The notes under the pieces are model-generated. The model saw only the letters and a list, made by a program, of their open reading frames with translations. It was not told the origin of the DNA and did no database searches. From Hyalangium versicolor (lineage in GTDB: Bacteria; Myxococcota; Myxococcia; Myxococcales; Myxococcaceae), in NCBI RefSeq assembly GCF_020103695.1, contig NZ_JAHXBF010000012.1:353877-417876 (forward strand): a DNA stretch of 64,000 nucleotides, written 5' to 3'. Position 1 is the first letter of the stretch. Every line of letters begins with the position of its first letter. Both the position numbers and the translations under genes were made by a program. Of this stretch, positions 27,446-36,332 are shown one piece after another.

Positions 27446-30145
27446 GTGGCTCGTGAGCATCGGCTCGTCTTCGAGCTGCAAATAGGACCGCTCGCGGCGG
27501 CGGATGTCGTCGCGACGCGGCTGACGGGTGAGGAATCTCTCTCCGAGCCCTTCAACTTCCAGCTCGACTTCTTCCCCGTATCCCAGGAGCCGCTGGACAC
27601 GAGCGAGCTGCTCGGCACGCAAGCGAGCCTCTCGGTGAGAAATCCCGAGGGGGCCGAGCGCTTCGTGCACGGCTGGGTGGAAGAGGTAGAGGATCTCGGC
27701 CCCCGGAATGGGCGGCCTGAATACCGCGTCCGGCTGGTGCCCCAGCTGAGGCAACTGCGACACATCCGGCGCAGCCGCATCTTCCAGCACCTCTCCGTTC
27801 CGGACATCGTCTCCAAGGTCTTGAAGGCGGGACAGGTGGATTACCGCCTGGCGCTCTCGGGCAGCTATCCGGCTCGGGAGTACTGCGTGCAGTACCGCGA
27901 GTCGGACCTGGACTTCGTGCGCCGGCTTCTCGAGTCGGAGGGCATCTTCTTCTTCTTCGAGCACGGCCCGGACTCACACGTGATGGTGCTGGGAGACGCG
28001 GCCGGCGCGCACGAGCCGCTCGCGGGAGAGTCCACCCTGCTCTTCCGCGCGGAGACGGGCCAGGCGCCCACGGTGGGCGAGCACATCACCCACGTGGCGC
28101 GCACGCACCGTCTGCTGCCGGGAAAGGTGGCGCTGCGGGACTTCGACTTCGAGCGCCCCACCCTGGACCTGACGACACAGGCCCAGGAGAGCCAGGAGGT
28201 GACGGGGCTGGAGATCTACGACTACCCGGCTGACTACGTGCAGCCGGGCGAGGGCAAACGGCTGAGCAAGGTGCGGCTGGAGGAGCTGCGCTTCGGGGTG
28301 CGGACGCTGGCGTGTGCTGGGACGTGCCACCGACTGCTGCCCGGAGCCACCTTCTCGCTGGCCGAGCACCCGGAGGCAGAACTCAACGGGGACCTGCTGG
28401 TGGTCCGAGTCCGCCACCAGGGCCAGCGCCAGGAGATCGCCGGGGATGCGGAGGCAGTGGAGGGCTCCTATCGCAACGAGTTCGAGACATTGCCGGCGGG
28501 AGTGCCGTACCGGCCGCGGCGCAACACTCCCCGCCCTGTGATTCCTGGCATCCAGACGGCCACGGTGGTGGGGCCCGCGGGCGAGGAGCTGCAGCCCGAC
28601 TCACACCACCGCATCAAGGTCCAGTTCCACTGGGACCGAGAGGGGCAGCGGAACGAGCAGAGTTCCTGCTGGGTGCGCGTGGGGCAACCGTGGGCGGGCG
28701 AGGGCTGGGGTTCGAGCTTCATCCCCCGCGTCGGGCAGGAGGTGGTCGTCCGGTTCCTGGAGGGCAACCCGGACCGGCCCCTGGTGGTGGGGGCTGTCTA
28801 CAACGGGAGCAACCCGCCCCCGGTGGCGCTGCCAGGCGAGAAGACGAAGAGCACGCAACGCACGGACTCCAGCCCTGGGGGCGGAGGCTTCAACGAGGCG
28901 CGCATCGAGGACGCAGCGGGCGAGGAGGAGGTCTACCTCCATGCGCAGAAGGACGAGAACCTCGAGACGCTGAACGACAAGACCCAGACCGTCCGTGGCA
29001 ACGAGACGCTCCTTGTGGAGAAGGACCGCTCGCGGCAGGTGAACGAGAACCAGTCGCTTTCGGTGAAGCTGGAGGATGACTCCACCATCGAGGGCAACCA
29101 GTCGCTGAGGGTGACGGGCAACCGCGAGACAAGGGTGAAGGAGAGCCACTCCGAGGAGGTGGACGGCAGCCAGAACATCACCGTGTCGATGGCCCACACG
29201 CTGAACGTGAAGGAGGCTGTCGCGATCAACGTGGGTGCGGCGGCGGCGCTGACGATTGGCGCGGCCTACTCGGTGAACGTGGCGCTGGCCTACAACAAGG
29301 CGGTGGGAGGGGCCCGGCTGGAGCAGATTGCTGGATTGAAGAGTGAAGACGTGGGGGTCGACCGAACGGAGACGATCGGTGGCAACCGCGGCAGTGATGT
29401 TCTGGGCGAGGTGGAGGAAGTGGTGAAGGGCAAGCTGGTCCAGGAGGCGGGCCAGGATCGCAAGGACGAGTCGGGCCGACACACCTTCACCGAGGTGAAG
29501 CAGGAGACAGGTTTCAGCTCGAAGGAGATGAAGTTCAAGGCGGACGAGTCGGCCGTGGTGGTGGGCGACGAGCTGGCTCTGCTGATCGACAAATCCGGCA
29601 CGGTAAAGATCTGGGCGAAGGACCTCACGGTGGACGGCTCGAAGATCAAGCTCAAGGGGAGCCAGATCGAGAAGAAGTCCGGTGGTGGCAACCAGAGCAA
29701 GTCCTGCCAGGAGGTGCTGGATCCCTCGGTAGCGGAAGAGCTGGAGACGCATGGCCCTGGCAACAAGGGTCCGCTCTCGCCGCAGGACGCCGCGGCCTTC
29801 AAGGACGGCAAGTACACCGTGAAGGTGCTCACCAAGGACGTGCAGGTGGAGCGGCTCCATGGCGGCGGAGCCTTTCCGCAAGGCCGTTGGGTGACGGGTG
29901 GATCTCGGCCTCTGGGGTTGGAGGGGAAGATCCGCATGGCGCTCCGCCCCGAATGGGGGAATGCGGCCTCTCAATCCAGCTCCTTCACGCTCAAGGCCGG
30001 CACCAAGGTGTACGAGGGCATCGTGGCCGGCCAGGGCACGGGCTATGCCGGAGGCGCGACGCAGATCCTCGTCCACGTGCCTCAGACCATTCTCGACAAG
30101 GGAGGTGCCGCGACAGGTGCCTTCCTCAAAGCAGTGTTCCTTTAG
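27446..30145 (+). CDS. vgrG: VgrG spike protein with C-terminal effector-like extension
   Basis: 899 residues from a GTG after GAGGGGGG. Residues 1-380 are the gp27-like part (VQYRESDLDFVRRLLESEGIFFFFEH is the typical VgrG signature), then the gp5 OB fold (HHRIKVQFHWDREGQRNEQSSCWVRVGQPWAG), then a VGGN-type beta-helix of short repeats (NETLLVEKDRSRQVNENQSL). About residue 751 onward is a 149-residue extension that plain VgrGs lack: YTVKVLTKDVQVERLHGGG, GRWVT, ALRPEWGN, AGTKVYEGIVAGQ, GGATQILV. This pattern recalls predicted ADP-ribosyltransferase-like toxin tips, at low confidence. The next gene is the likely immunity partner. Confidence 0.85.
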   Translation: MAREHRLVFELQIGPLAAADVVATRLTGEESLSEPFNFQLDFFPVSQEPLDTSELLGTQASLSVRNPEGAERFVHGWVEEVEDLGPRNGRPEYRVRLVPQLRQLRHIRRSRIFQHLSVPDIVSKVLKAGQVDYRLALSGSYPAREYCVQYRESDLDFVRRLLESEGIFFFFEHGPDSHVMVLGDAAGAHEPLAGESTLLFRAETGQAPTVGEHITHVARTHRLLPGKVALRDFDFERPTLDLTTQAQESQEVTGLEIYDYPADYVQPGEGKRLSKVRLEELRFGVRTLACAGTCHRLLPGATFSLAEHPEAELNGDLLVVRVRHQGQRQEIAGDAEAVEGSYRNEFETLPAGVPYRPRRNTPRPVIPGIQTATVVGPAGEELQPDSHHRIKVQFHWDREGQRNEQSSCWVRVGQPWAGEGWGSSFIPRVGQEVVVRFLEGNPDRPLVVGAVYNGSNPPPVALPGEKTKSTQRTDSSPGGGGFNEARIEDAAGEEEVYLHAQKDENLETLNDKTQTVRGNETLLVEKDRSRQVNENQSLSVKLEDDSTIEGNQSLRVTGNRETRVKESHSEEVDGSQNITVSMAHTLNVKEAVAINVGAAAALTIGAAYSVNVALAYNKAVGGARLEQIAGLKSEDVGVDRTETIGGNRGSDVLGEVEEVVKGKLVQEAGQDRKDESGRHTFTEVKQETGFSSKEMKFKADESAVVVGDELALLIDKSGTVKIWAKDLTVDGSKIKLKGSQIEKKSGGGNQSKSCQEVLDPSVAEELETHGPGNKGPLSPQDAAAFKDGKYTVKVLTKDVQVERLHGGGAFPQGRWVTGGSRPLGLEGKIRMALRPEWGNAASQSSSFTLKAGTKVYEGIVAGQGTGYAGGATQILVHVPQTILDKGGAATGAFLKAVFL

Positions 30146-30160
30146 GAAAGGCGGGCAGAC

Positions 30161-30745
30161 GTGGGATTGCTACCCAAGCGTTCCATCCTCTCCAAGCTGC
30201 ACTCGGGCAAGCAGTTCGATTCGCTCGACGAGGTGCAGGAATTCGAGAGGAGACTGGCGGCTGAGTTGGAGAAAGGCACGGTGGAACGCATCCCCGTGGG
30301 GAAGCTGTATTCCCATACCACGCCCGAGGAGTGGTACCGGGAGCGGGAGGCCGGAATCGTCTATCGCTACATCCCTCCCGAGTTCCCCCTCAAGGGGCGT
30401 TGGGAGCGGGTGGAGAATCCAGAGGAACGCTCCTACTTCGAGCAGTTGAGCCGGGAAGATCAGCCCACGCAGGAGCAATACGCGCAGCTGTCAGCGGAGC
30501 TGGAGGAGCGCTGGCGCCGCGGCGAAATCGAGCGTGCGCTGAACACGAACTCGAAGATCGCGGGGACGTGGATCTACCACCATCCCCCCTCGGACGAGAC
30601 GTTCGAACTCTATCCACCATTGCAGTCCACGAAGCGAGCCATCTGGCAGAAGATCTTCCGCTCCGAGAAGGATGGGAGCTGGCCCGGAGAGTTGAAGAAA
30701 GACATTCCACCGGCCCGGGGCGGGACCGAGCGCGAGAGGAAATGA
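30161..30745 (+). CDS. candidate immunity protein to the VgrG C-terminal domain
   Basis: 194 residues from a GTG 16 bp after the evolved-type VgrG stop. It is soluble and highly charged, with no signal peptide or membrane helix: helices SLDEVQEFERRLAAELEKG and TQEQYAQLSAELEERWRR, and a WIYHHPPSDETFELYP segment. I recognise no family. Its size, charge and position directly behind a VgrG with a novel C-terminus match the usual place of a cognate cytoplasmic immunity protein, but an adaptor or chaperone is also possible. It ends 4 bp before the next vgrG. Confidence 0.6.
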   Translation: MGLLPKRSILSKLHSGKQFDSLDEVQEFERRLAAELEKGTVERIPVGKLYSHTTPEEWYREREAGIVYRYIPPEFPLKGRWERVENPEERSYFEQLSREDQPTQEQYAQLSAELEERWRRGEIERALNTNSKIAGTWIYHHPPSDETFELYPPLQSTKRAIWQKIFRSEKDGSWPGELKKDIPPARGGTERERK

Positions 30746-30748
30746 ACC

Positions 30749-33022
30749 ATGGCCATTGCCACTGCGCCGTTGGCGGCAAACCAAGCGGAGTTCGAGTTCG
30801 AGTGCGGTCCCCACCCGGCTGGAGAGCTGGCCGTGCTGGGCTTCACGGTGGAGGAGTCGCTCTCGGCGCCCTATCAAGCGGAGATCGATCTGGTGCCCGG
30901 GCCGGACATCGAGGTGGACGGTGCGGGCCTGCTAGGACAGGACGCTCTGCTCACAATGCAGTTGGGAGATGGCTCGGCGCGCTTCGTCCACGGCATCATC
31001 GGCCACGTGCGTTGCTGGGACGAGGGCACGGGACCGGAGCGCAAGCGCTGCCGGGTGCGCGTGGTGCCGAAGCTGTGGACACAGCGCCACGTGCGCCGCA
31101 GCCGCATCTTCCAGGAGATGACGGCGCCGGACATCGTGAAAAAGCTGCTGGGAGAGGCGGGGGTGGCGTACCGGCTGGCGCTCTCGGGCAGCTACCCGAA
31201 GCGCGAGTACTGCGTGCAGTACCGCGAGTCCAACCTGGACTTCATCTCCCGGCTGCTGGAGGAGGAAGGCATCTTCTACTTCTTCGAGCACGAGCAGGGC
31301 GCGCACACGCTGGTCCTCGGGGATTCGCCCTCCGCGCACGAACCGATCCTCGGTGAGGCGCGACTGCTCTTCCGGGACAGGAGCCAGATGGTGGCGGAGT
31401 CCGAGGCGGTGAACGCGTTTGCGTCACGCCACGAGGTGCAGCCCGGCGCGGTGATGCTGCGCGACTACAACTTCCTGCGGCCCACGAGTGACTTGAGCGC
31501 GGATACCACTGCTGAGGGAGGGGATGCGGCGCTGGAGGTGTACGACTACCCGGGGCGCTATGACGAGGTGGGGGCCGGGCGCAATTATTCGAAGATCCGC
31601 ATGGAGGAGCTGCGCGCCCGGGCGGAGACAGCTTCGGGTTCGAGCGTCTCCCGCCGGATGACGCCGGGTTATGTGTTCGAGCTGGCCGAGCACCCGACGG
31701 GCGCATACGACGGCGAGTACCTGGTGGTGTCAGTGACGCACCGGGGCTCGCAGCCGGAGGTACTGCCGGGAACACAGGTGCGGCAAGAGGGCGAGAGGCA
31801 GGATCCCTACCGCAACCACTTCACGTGCCTGCGCAAGGCGGTGCCCTTCCGGCCGGAGCGGAGGACGTCACGCCCGTGGCTGCCGGGGCCCCAGACGGCG
31901 GTGGTGGTGGGTCCCGCGGGAGAGGAGATCCACACGGACGAGCACGGCCGCATCAAGGTCCAGTTCCACTGGGATCGCGAGGGCAAGGGGGACGACAAGA
32001 GCTCGTGCTGGATCCGGGTGAGCCAGGCGTGGGCAGGGCCGGGCTGGGGAGCGCTGTACCTGCCGCGCATCGGGCAGGAGGTGGTGGTGGAGTTCCTGGA
32101 GGGGGATCCGGACCGGCCGCTGGTGACAGGAGGCGTGTACAACGGGCACCACCCACCGCCGTTGGAGCTGCCGGGAGAGAAGACGAAGAGCACGCTGCGT
32201 TCGAGTTCGAGTCCGGGCGGAGCGGGATTCAACGAGCTGCGCTTCGAGGACGCGGCGGGCTCGGAGGAGGTGTTCTTCCACGCGCAGAAGGACTTCAACA
32301 TCGTCGTGGAGAACGACAAGTCCCAGAAGGTGGGCGGCAACGAGAAACTGCTGGTGGAGAAGGACCGGAGCCGGGAGGTGCACGGCAACCAGTCGTTGGA
32401 GGTGAAGAGGGACGACTCATCGGTCATCGGCGGCAACCAGACGCTGGACGTGACGCAGAACCGATCGACGACCGTGGGGGGCAACCACACGGAATCGATT
32501 GGAGGGCACCAGTCCGTGACGGTGGGCGGCGCGCAGAGCGTATCGGTGGCGCTGGCCTCGGCGGAGAACATCGGACTGGGGAAGGCGGTGAACATCGGCG
32601 GGGCCTACGCGGTGACTGTGGGCGGCGCAATGAACGAGTTGGTGGGTGGATTGAAGTCCGAGCAGGTGGGCGGCGCGAAGGTGGAGATGGTGGGCGCCAA
32701 GAAGTCGGAGACGGTGAAGGGCAACCGGACGTTGAGCGTGGGCGGGGACTACTCGGAGACGGTGAAGAAGAAGCGCAACCTGAAGGTGGACCAGGACCAC
32801 CTGCTCAACGTGGGAGGCAAGTTCCAGATTGTCGCGAAGGAGAGCTACGCCATTCAGGGCAAGGAGCTGGTGCTGGCGGCGGAGGAGTCGTTCACGCTGC
32901 AGGTGGGCAGCGCGACGATCCAGGTGAAGAAGGACGGCAAGGTGGTCATCAAGGGCGGGAAGATCGAAGTAACGGCCTCGGGTGACATGGTGCTGAAGGC
33001 CTCGGAAATCAAAGAGAACTGA
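30749..33022 (+). CDS. vgrG: VgrG spike protein without effector extension
   Basis: 757 residues, paralogous to the previous VgrG: shared LALSGSYP-REYCVQYRES and EGIFYFFEHEQGAHTLVLGDSPSAHEP, and HGRIKVQFHWDREGKGDDKSSCWIRVSQAWAG in the gp5 OB fold. The C-terminal beta-helix has many VGGN/VTVGG repeats (GGNQTLDVTQNRSTTVGGNH) and ends at KASEIKEN with no added domain. It forms or seeds the trimeric tip of the T6SS tube. It is 13 bp upstream of the DUF2169 gene, so this spike probably carries the PAAR-like effector encoded three genes on. Confidence 0.9.
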   Translation: MAIATAPLAANQAEFEFECGPHPAGELAVLGFTVEESLSAPYQAEIDLVPGPDIEVDGAGLLGQDALLTMQLGDGSARFVHGIIGHVRCWDEGTGPERKRCRVRVVPKLWTQRHVRRSRIFQEMTAPDIVKKLLGEAGVAYRLALSGSYPKREYCVQYRESNLDFISRLLEEEGIFYFFEHEQGAHTLVLGDSPSAHEPILGEARLLFRDRSQMVAESEAVNAFASRHEVQPGAVMLRDYNFLRPTSDLSADTTAEGGDAALEVYDYPGRYDEVGAGRNYSKIRMEELRARAETASGSSVSRRMTPGYVFELAEHPTGAYDGEYLVVSVTHRGSQPEVLPGTQVRQEGERQDPYRNHFTCLRKAVPFRPERRTSRPWLPGPQTAVVVGPAGEEIHTDEHGRIKVQFHWDREGKGDDKSSCWIRVSQAWAGPGWGALYLPRIGQEVVVEFLEGDPDRPLVTGGVYNGHHPPPLELPGEKTKSTLRSSSSPGGAGFNELRFEDAAGSEEVFFHAQKDFNIVVENDKSQKVGGNEKLLVEKDRSREVHGNQSLEVKRDDSSVIGGNQTLDVTQNRSTTVGGNHTESIGGHQSVTVGGAQSVSVALASAENIGLGKAVNIGGAYAVTVGGAMNELVGGLKSEQVGGAKVEMVGAKKSETVKGNRTLSVGGDYSETVKKKRNLKVDQDHLLNVGGKFQIVAKESYAIQGKELVLAAEESFTLQVGSATIQVKKDGKVVIKGGKIEVTASGDMVLKASEIKEN

Positions 33023-33034
33023 GCCCCGGCCGTC

Positions 33035-34078
33035 ATGCCCAACCTCGAGAACCTCACCCGCTTCAGTGCCGTGGACCTACCCTCGATGAACAAGGAGGGT
33101 GAGGAGTTGCTGGTCATCTGCGTGGCCGGACGCTTCGACCTGCCGCCAGCGGGGAGACCCTTGAACGAGCCACCCAAGCCTAGCGAGGAGCAGCGTCCAC
33201 CAGTAATGGAGGACGTCTACTGGGGCGAGCCTGGAACCTCCAGCCTGCGCTACGAGGGCCAGACTGCGTACACCCGGCCAGGAACTGACATCTACGTCTC
33301 GGGCCACGCCTGGGCGCCGGGCGGCAAACCCGTCTCGGAGATGCTGGCGGCAGTGAAGGTGGGGCCGTGCCAGAAGGGCATCCGCGTCTTCGGAACGCGT
33401 GTCTGGTACCGAGGTGCACTGGGCCTCAAGGCCTCTGCACCGCGGCCCTTCGAGTCCATGCCGCTGCGGTACGAGCGGAGCTTCGGAGGAGCAGCACAAA
33501 CCACGGGCAAGGAGCCCCCGGCGTCAGAGCCGAGGAACCCAGTGGGCCTGGGCTTCTACGGCTCGGCCAAGGAGGCCATCGAGCAGCCGCTACCGAACCT
33601 CGAGGATCCGCTCCACCTCATGAGAAGTCCAACGGAGCGAGTACAGCCTACGGGCTTCGGTCCCATCGCTCGAGGTTGGCAGCCACGACTGGGCTTCGCT
33701 GGCACCTACAATGAGGCCTGGGTGGAGAACCGGGCCCCTCTCTGGCCTCGCGACTTCGATCCGCGCTTCTTCCTTGCAGCCTCCCCTGGACTCGTGGCGT
33801 CACCAGGGTTGAAAGGAGGAGAGCCCGTGGTGCTCTCGGGCTTCTCGCCTGATGGGCAGATCGCGTTTCCCCTCCCCCATCATCGATTGATGGTGAAGAC
33901 CGTGTTCCGCCACCGAGTCGACCGCCGTGAGATGGAACTGGATGCAGTGCTGCTCGAATCTGAAGAACGGGCACTAACGCTCATCTGGCGCACGACGGTT
34001 CCGACCCATCGAGAACTCACTCAGCACGAATCCAGCATCGTCCGGGAGTTGGAGTCCTGGGAGGAGTCGCCCACATGA
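33035..34078 (+). CDS. DUF2169-family T6SS accessory/adaptor protein
   Basis: 347 residues. The sequence pattern LLVICVAGRFDLPPAG, GEPGTSSLRYEGQTAYTRPGTDIYVSGHAWAPGG, PLRYERSFGGA and PRNPVGLGF matches DUF2169, a family encoded beside vgrG and PAAR-like genes in many T6SS clusters and thought to help load effectors. LWPRDFDPRFFLAASPGL is another family segment. No signal or membrane helix is present. The end overlaps the ATG of the ketosynthase-like gene by 4 bp, tying the two together. Confidence 0.85.
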   Translation: MPNLENLTRFSAVDLPSMNKEGEELLVICVAGRFDLPPAGRPLNEPPKPSEEQRPPVMEDVYWGEPGTSSLRYEGQTAYTRPGTDIYVSGHAWAPGGKPVSEMLAAVKVGPCQKGIRVFGTRVWYRGALGLKASAPRPFESMPLRYERSFGGAAQTTGKEPPASEPRNPVGLGFYGSAKEAIEQPLPNLEDPLHLMRSPTERVQPTGFGPIARGWQPRLGFAGTYNEAWVENRAPLWPRDFDPRFFLAASPGLVASPGLKGGEPVVLSGFSPDGQIAFPLPHHRLMVKTVFRHRVDRREMELDAVLLESEERALTLIWRTTVPTHRELTQHESSIVRELESWEESPT

Positions 34079-35142
34079 GCACGCGCGATCGAGGAACGGA
34101 TGAGATAGCGATCGTCGGCCTCGGAATGTGCACGCCTCTTGGGCTGACTGCCAGAGCCACCCAGGTGGAACTCGCCGCAGGGACGGTGCGCTTCTTTGAA
34201 ACGGACGTACTGGATGGTACCGGCGAACCGGTCCGAGGCTCCGTGCTGACCCTGCTCGAACCAGGGCTCACCCGAACGGAGCGAATGGCTGCACTGGCGG
34301 TCACCGCGCTTCATGAGCCCCTCGCGGACCTTGCCTCGTTGCAAGTCGAGCACCTGCCATTGCTTCTGGCTCTGCCAGAACCAAGGAGCGGCTCGCCCTT
34401 CGAGCTGGCAACAATCCTGGAGGCGCTTCAGAGTGCTTCAGCCCCAGTGCGGATAGAGTCCTCCGAGGGCACTGTCTTTCATGAGGGGCGCGCCGGGTTC
34501 TTCCACGCACTGTCCCAAGCCTCTCGGCTCTTGAGGACGCGCAAGTTCCCCTGGGTCCTCGTCGGTGGAGTGGATTCGATGTGTGATATTGGCTCTCTGG
34601 CCTACCATTCAAGGAACGGACGGACGCTGGGGCCGAGCACGCGAGACGGAATTCTGCCTGGAGAGGGGGCTGGATTCTTCCTCCTGGGCTACCACGTGCC
34701 GTCAAGCAAACGCGCGACATCGCCTCTGGGCTGGATCGTGAGCTGCGCCCTCTCGCATGAGCCCCACTCCTTCCTTCAACTGAGCCCCAATCTGGCTGAG
34801 GGGTTGACTGCAGCCTTCCAGCAACTGAGCGCGCACCCAGCCGCGGGGACTCGGCGGGTGAACCACGTCCTGTCATGCCAGACGGGAGAGTCCTTCTGGG
34901 CGCAGGAGTTCAATTATGCCTACCTGCGCAACGCGCAGCTGATGCCTGAACCCCTGACCCTCAGCCTGATTGCTGACAGGCTGGGGGATACAGGAGCTGC
35001 GGCGGGGGCAATTCAGCTTGGAAGCGCACTGCATCAACTCAAGAAGCGATCTGCCGCACCCGGAGAGGTGGCCCGTGCTCTGATATATGGATGTGCAGAC
35101 GCGGGACAGGTGGGCGCCTGCATCATCGAGGGGGAAACATGA
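34075..35142 (+). CDS. ketosynthase/thiolase-fold protein lacking catalytic residues (T6SS-associated)
   Basis: 355 residues with beta-ketoacyl-synthase landmarks: IAIVGLGMCTPLGLTA at the start, PWVLVGGVDSMCD (163-171), RTLGPSTRDGILPGEGAGFFLLG (183-205) and LGDTGAAAGAIQLGSALHQL (303-322). The place of the nucleophilic Cys reads HEGRAGFF (136-143), the first His region reads LSCQTGES (266-273) instead of an HGTGT-type motif, and GDTGAAAG has Asp where KS enzymes have GHTxGAAG. It should therefore be inactive as a condensing enzyme. ATGA overlaps link it to the DUF2169 and PAAR-like genes, which suggests an adaptor or chaperone role. Confidence 0.75.
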   Translation: MSTRDRGTDEIAIVGLGMCTPLGLTARATQVELAAGTVRFFETDVLDGTGEPVRGSVLTLLEPGLTRTERMAALAVTALHEPLADLASLQVEHLPLLLALPEPRSGSPFELATILEALQSASAPVRIESSEGTVFHEGRAGFFHALSQASRLLRTRKFPWVLVGGVDSMCDIGSLAYHSRNGRTLGPSTRDGILPGEGAGFFLLGYHVPSSKRATSPLGWIVSCALSHEPHSFLQLSPNLAEGLTAAFQQLSAHPAAGTRRVNHVLSCQTGESFWAQEFNYAYLRNAQLMPEPLTLSLIADRLGDTGAAAGAIQLGSALHQLKKRSAAPGEVARALIYGCADAGQVGACIIEGET

Positions 35143-36311
35143 GCAAGGTCTACGCCAACGGCCGCTCGGTCGTGCACAAGGGAGATGGCCAGGTCAACAC
35201 CTGCGCAGTGCCGGACGTGTGCAAGACGCCCTCTCCGGGAGGGCCAGTGCCCATTCCCTACGTGAACGTGGCGCGAGACGGAGATCTTGCCCAGGGCAGC
35301 ACATCCGTCAGCATCGAGGGCAATCCAGTAGCGCTCAAGGACTCCAACCTGAGCACGAGCAGTGGCGACGAGCCAGGCACCGCAGGAGGGGGCCTCGTCT
35401 CGTCGAAGACGAAGGGGAAGATGACGTGGGCCAATGCCAGCATCGACGTCAAGATCGAGGGCAAGGGTGTCGTCCGCTTCATGGACCCCACCCAACACAA
35501 CGGCAACACCTTCAACACCGCCTTCATTCAACAAGGAGGAACAGGTTTCGCCTACGGTGACGACCGCGATCCCACAGGCCCCTGCGATCTCTGCGAGAAG
35601 CCGAAAGAAGAACATCGCATCCTCGAACATGACAGCACCAAAACGAGCACCCAAGACCTGGTGAAGAAACTCGAGGAGATGCGAAAGAAGGAATCAGGAC
35701 TCCAACAGACCCGGCAGTTCCTTGAAACCACACTCGCGGTTTTGAAGGACAAAGGGGAGGACACCAAAGCACTGTCGTCGCAGATTCGCACGCTGGACCA
35801 ACAAATAGGCGACTCGCGCGTACTCAGAAAAACGGCGGATGGCGGTGGCTACATGATAGGTGTCTTGGTCTGTGAATGTGGCACCGAGATCTTCGCTGCG
35901 ATGTCCGGTACCGAGACACGAGGCTTTCCCCTGGCTGTACAAGCACTGGGCTGGAAACTGGCCACTGCGCCCGGTTCCCCGCTCCTCAACGGGAATGGAG
36001 AAATCCCTGCTGAAGAAGAGCAGCGCCTGAAGAATCTGCCCAAGTCCTTGCCAGGCAAGAACAACAATCCTTTTGGCGTATGCGCGGCACCCAAACTCAT
36101 CCAAGCCATGATGAAGGCCGGCCACAAACCGCTGCTCATGACCGAACAGCTCTACTCGCCCGCCAACACCCAAAAGCGAGTCAAGGTGCGCTACCGGAAG
36201 AATGGCCGGATGGTCAAGCATCAGTTCAGAGGTGGAGATACAGTCCCTTCATGCCGGACTTGCCAGAACACGCTCCCATGCCTGCTCTGCAATCGGCCCC
36301 CCTGTCCCTAA
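35139..36311 (+). CDS. PAAR-like (DUF4150) T6SS tip protein with Cys-rich C-terminal effector domain
   Basis: 390 residues from an ATG overlapping the previous stop. Residues 1-130 are a PAAR-like DUF4150 domain (TCAVPDVCKTPSPGGPVPIPYVNVA, SIEGNPVALKDSNLSTSSGDEPGT). CDLCEKPKEEH (149-159) is a putative zinc knuckle, followed by a coiled coil (about 170-225) and a C-terminal domain with CECG (245-248), NNPFGVCAAPKLIQAMM (309-325), PSCRTC (370-375) and PCLLC (380-384). The CAxPK plus late CxxC layout recalls deaminase-fold toxins, but the catalytic Glu expected after CA is Ala. Activity is uncertain. The SMI1/KNR4 gene downstream is the likely immunity gene. Confidence 0.8.
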   Translation: MSKVYANGRSVVHKGDGQVNTCAVPDVCKTPSPGGPVPIPYVNVARDGDLAQGSTSVSIEGNPVALKDSNLSTSSGDEPGTAGGGLVSSKTKGKMTWANASIDVKIEGKGVVRFMDPTQHNGNTFNTAFIQQGGTGFAYGDDRDPTGPCDLCEKPKEEHRILEHDSTKTSTQDLVKKLEEMRKKESGLQQTRQFLETTLAVLKDKGEDTKALSSQIRTLDQQIGDSRVLRKTADGGGYMIGVLVCECGTEIFAAMSGTETRGFPLAVQALGWKLATAPGSPLLNGNGEIPAEEEQRLKNLPKSLPGKNNNPFGVCAAPKLIQAMMKAGHKPLLMTEQLYSPANTQKRVKVRYRKNGRMVKHQFRGGDTVPSCRTCQNTLPCLLCNRPPCP

Positions 36312-36332
36312 TCATCTGAAAAACGGGAACGC

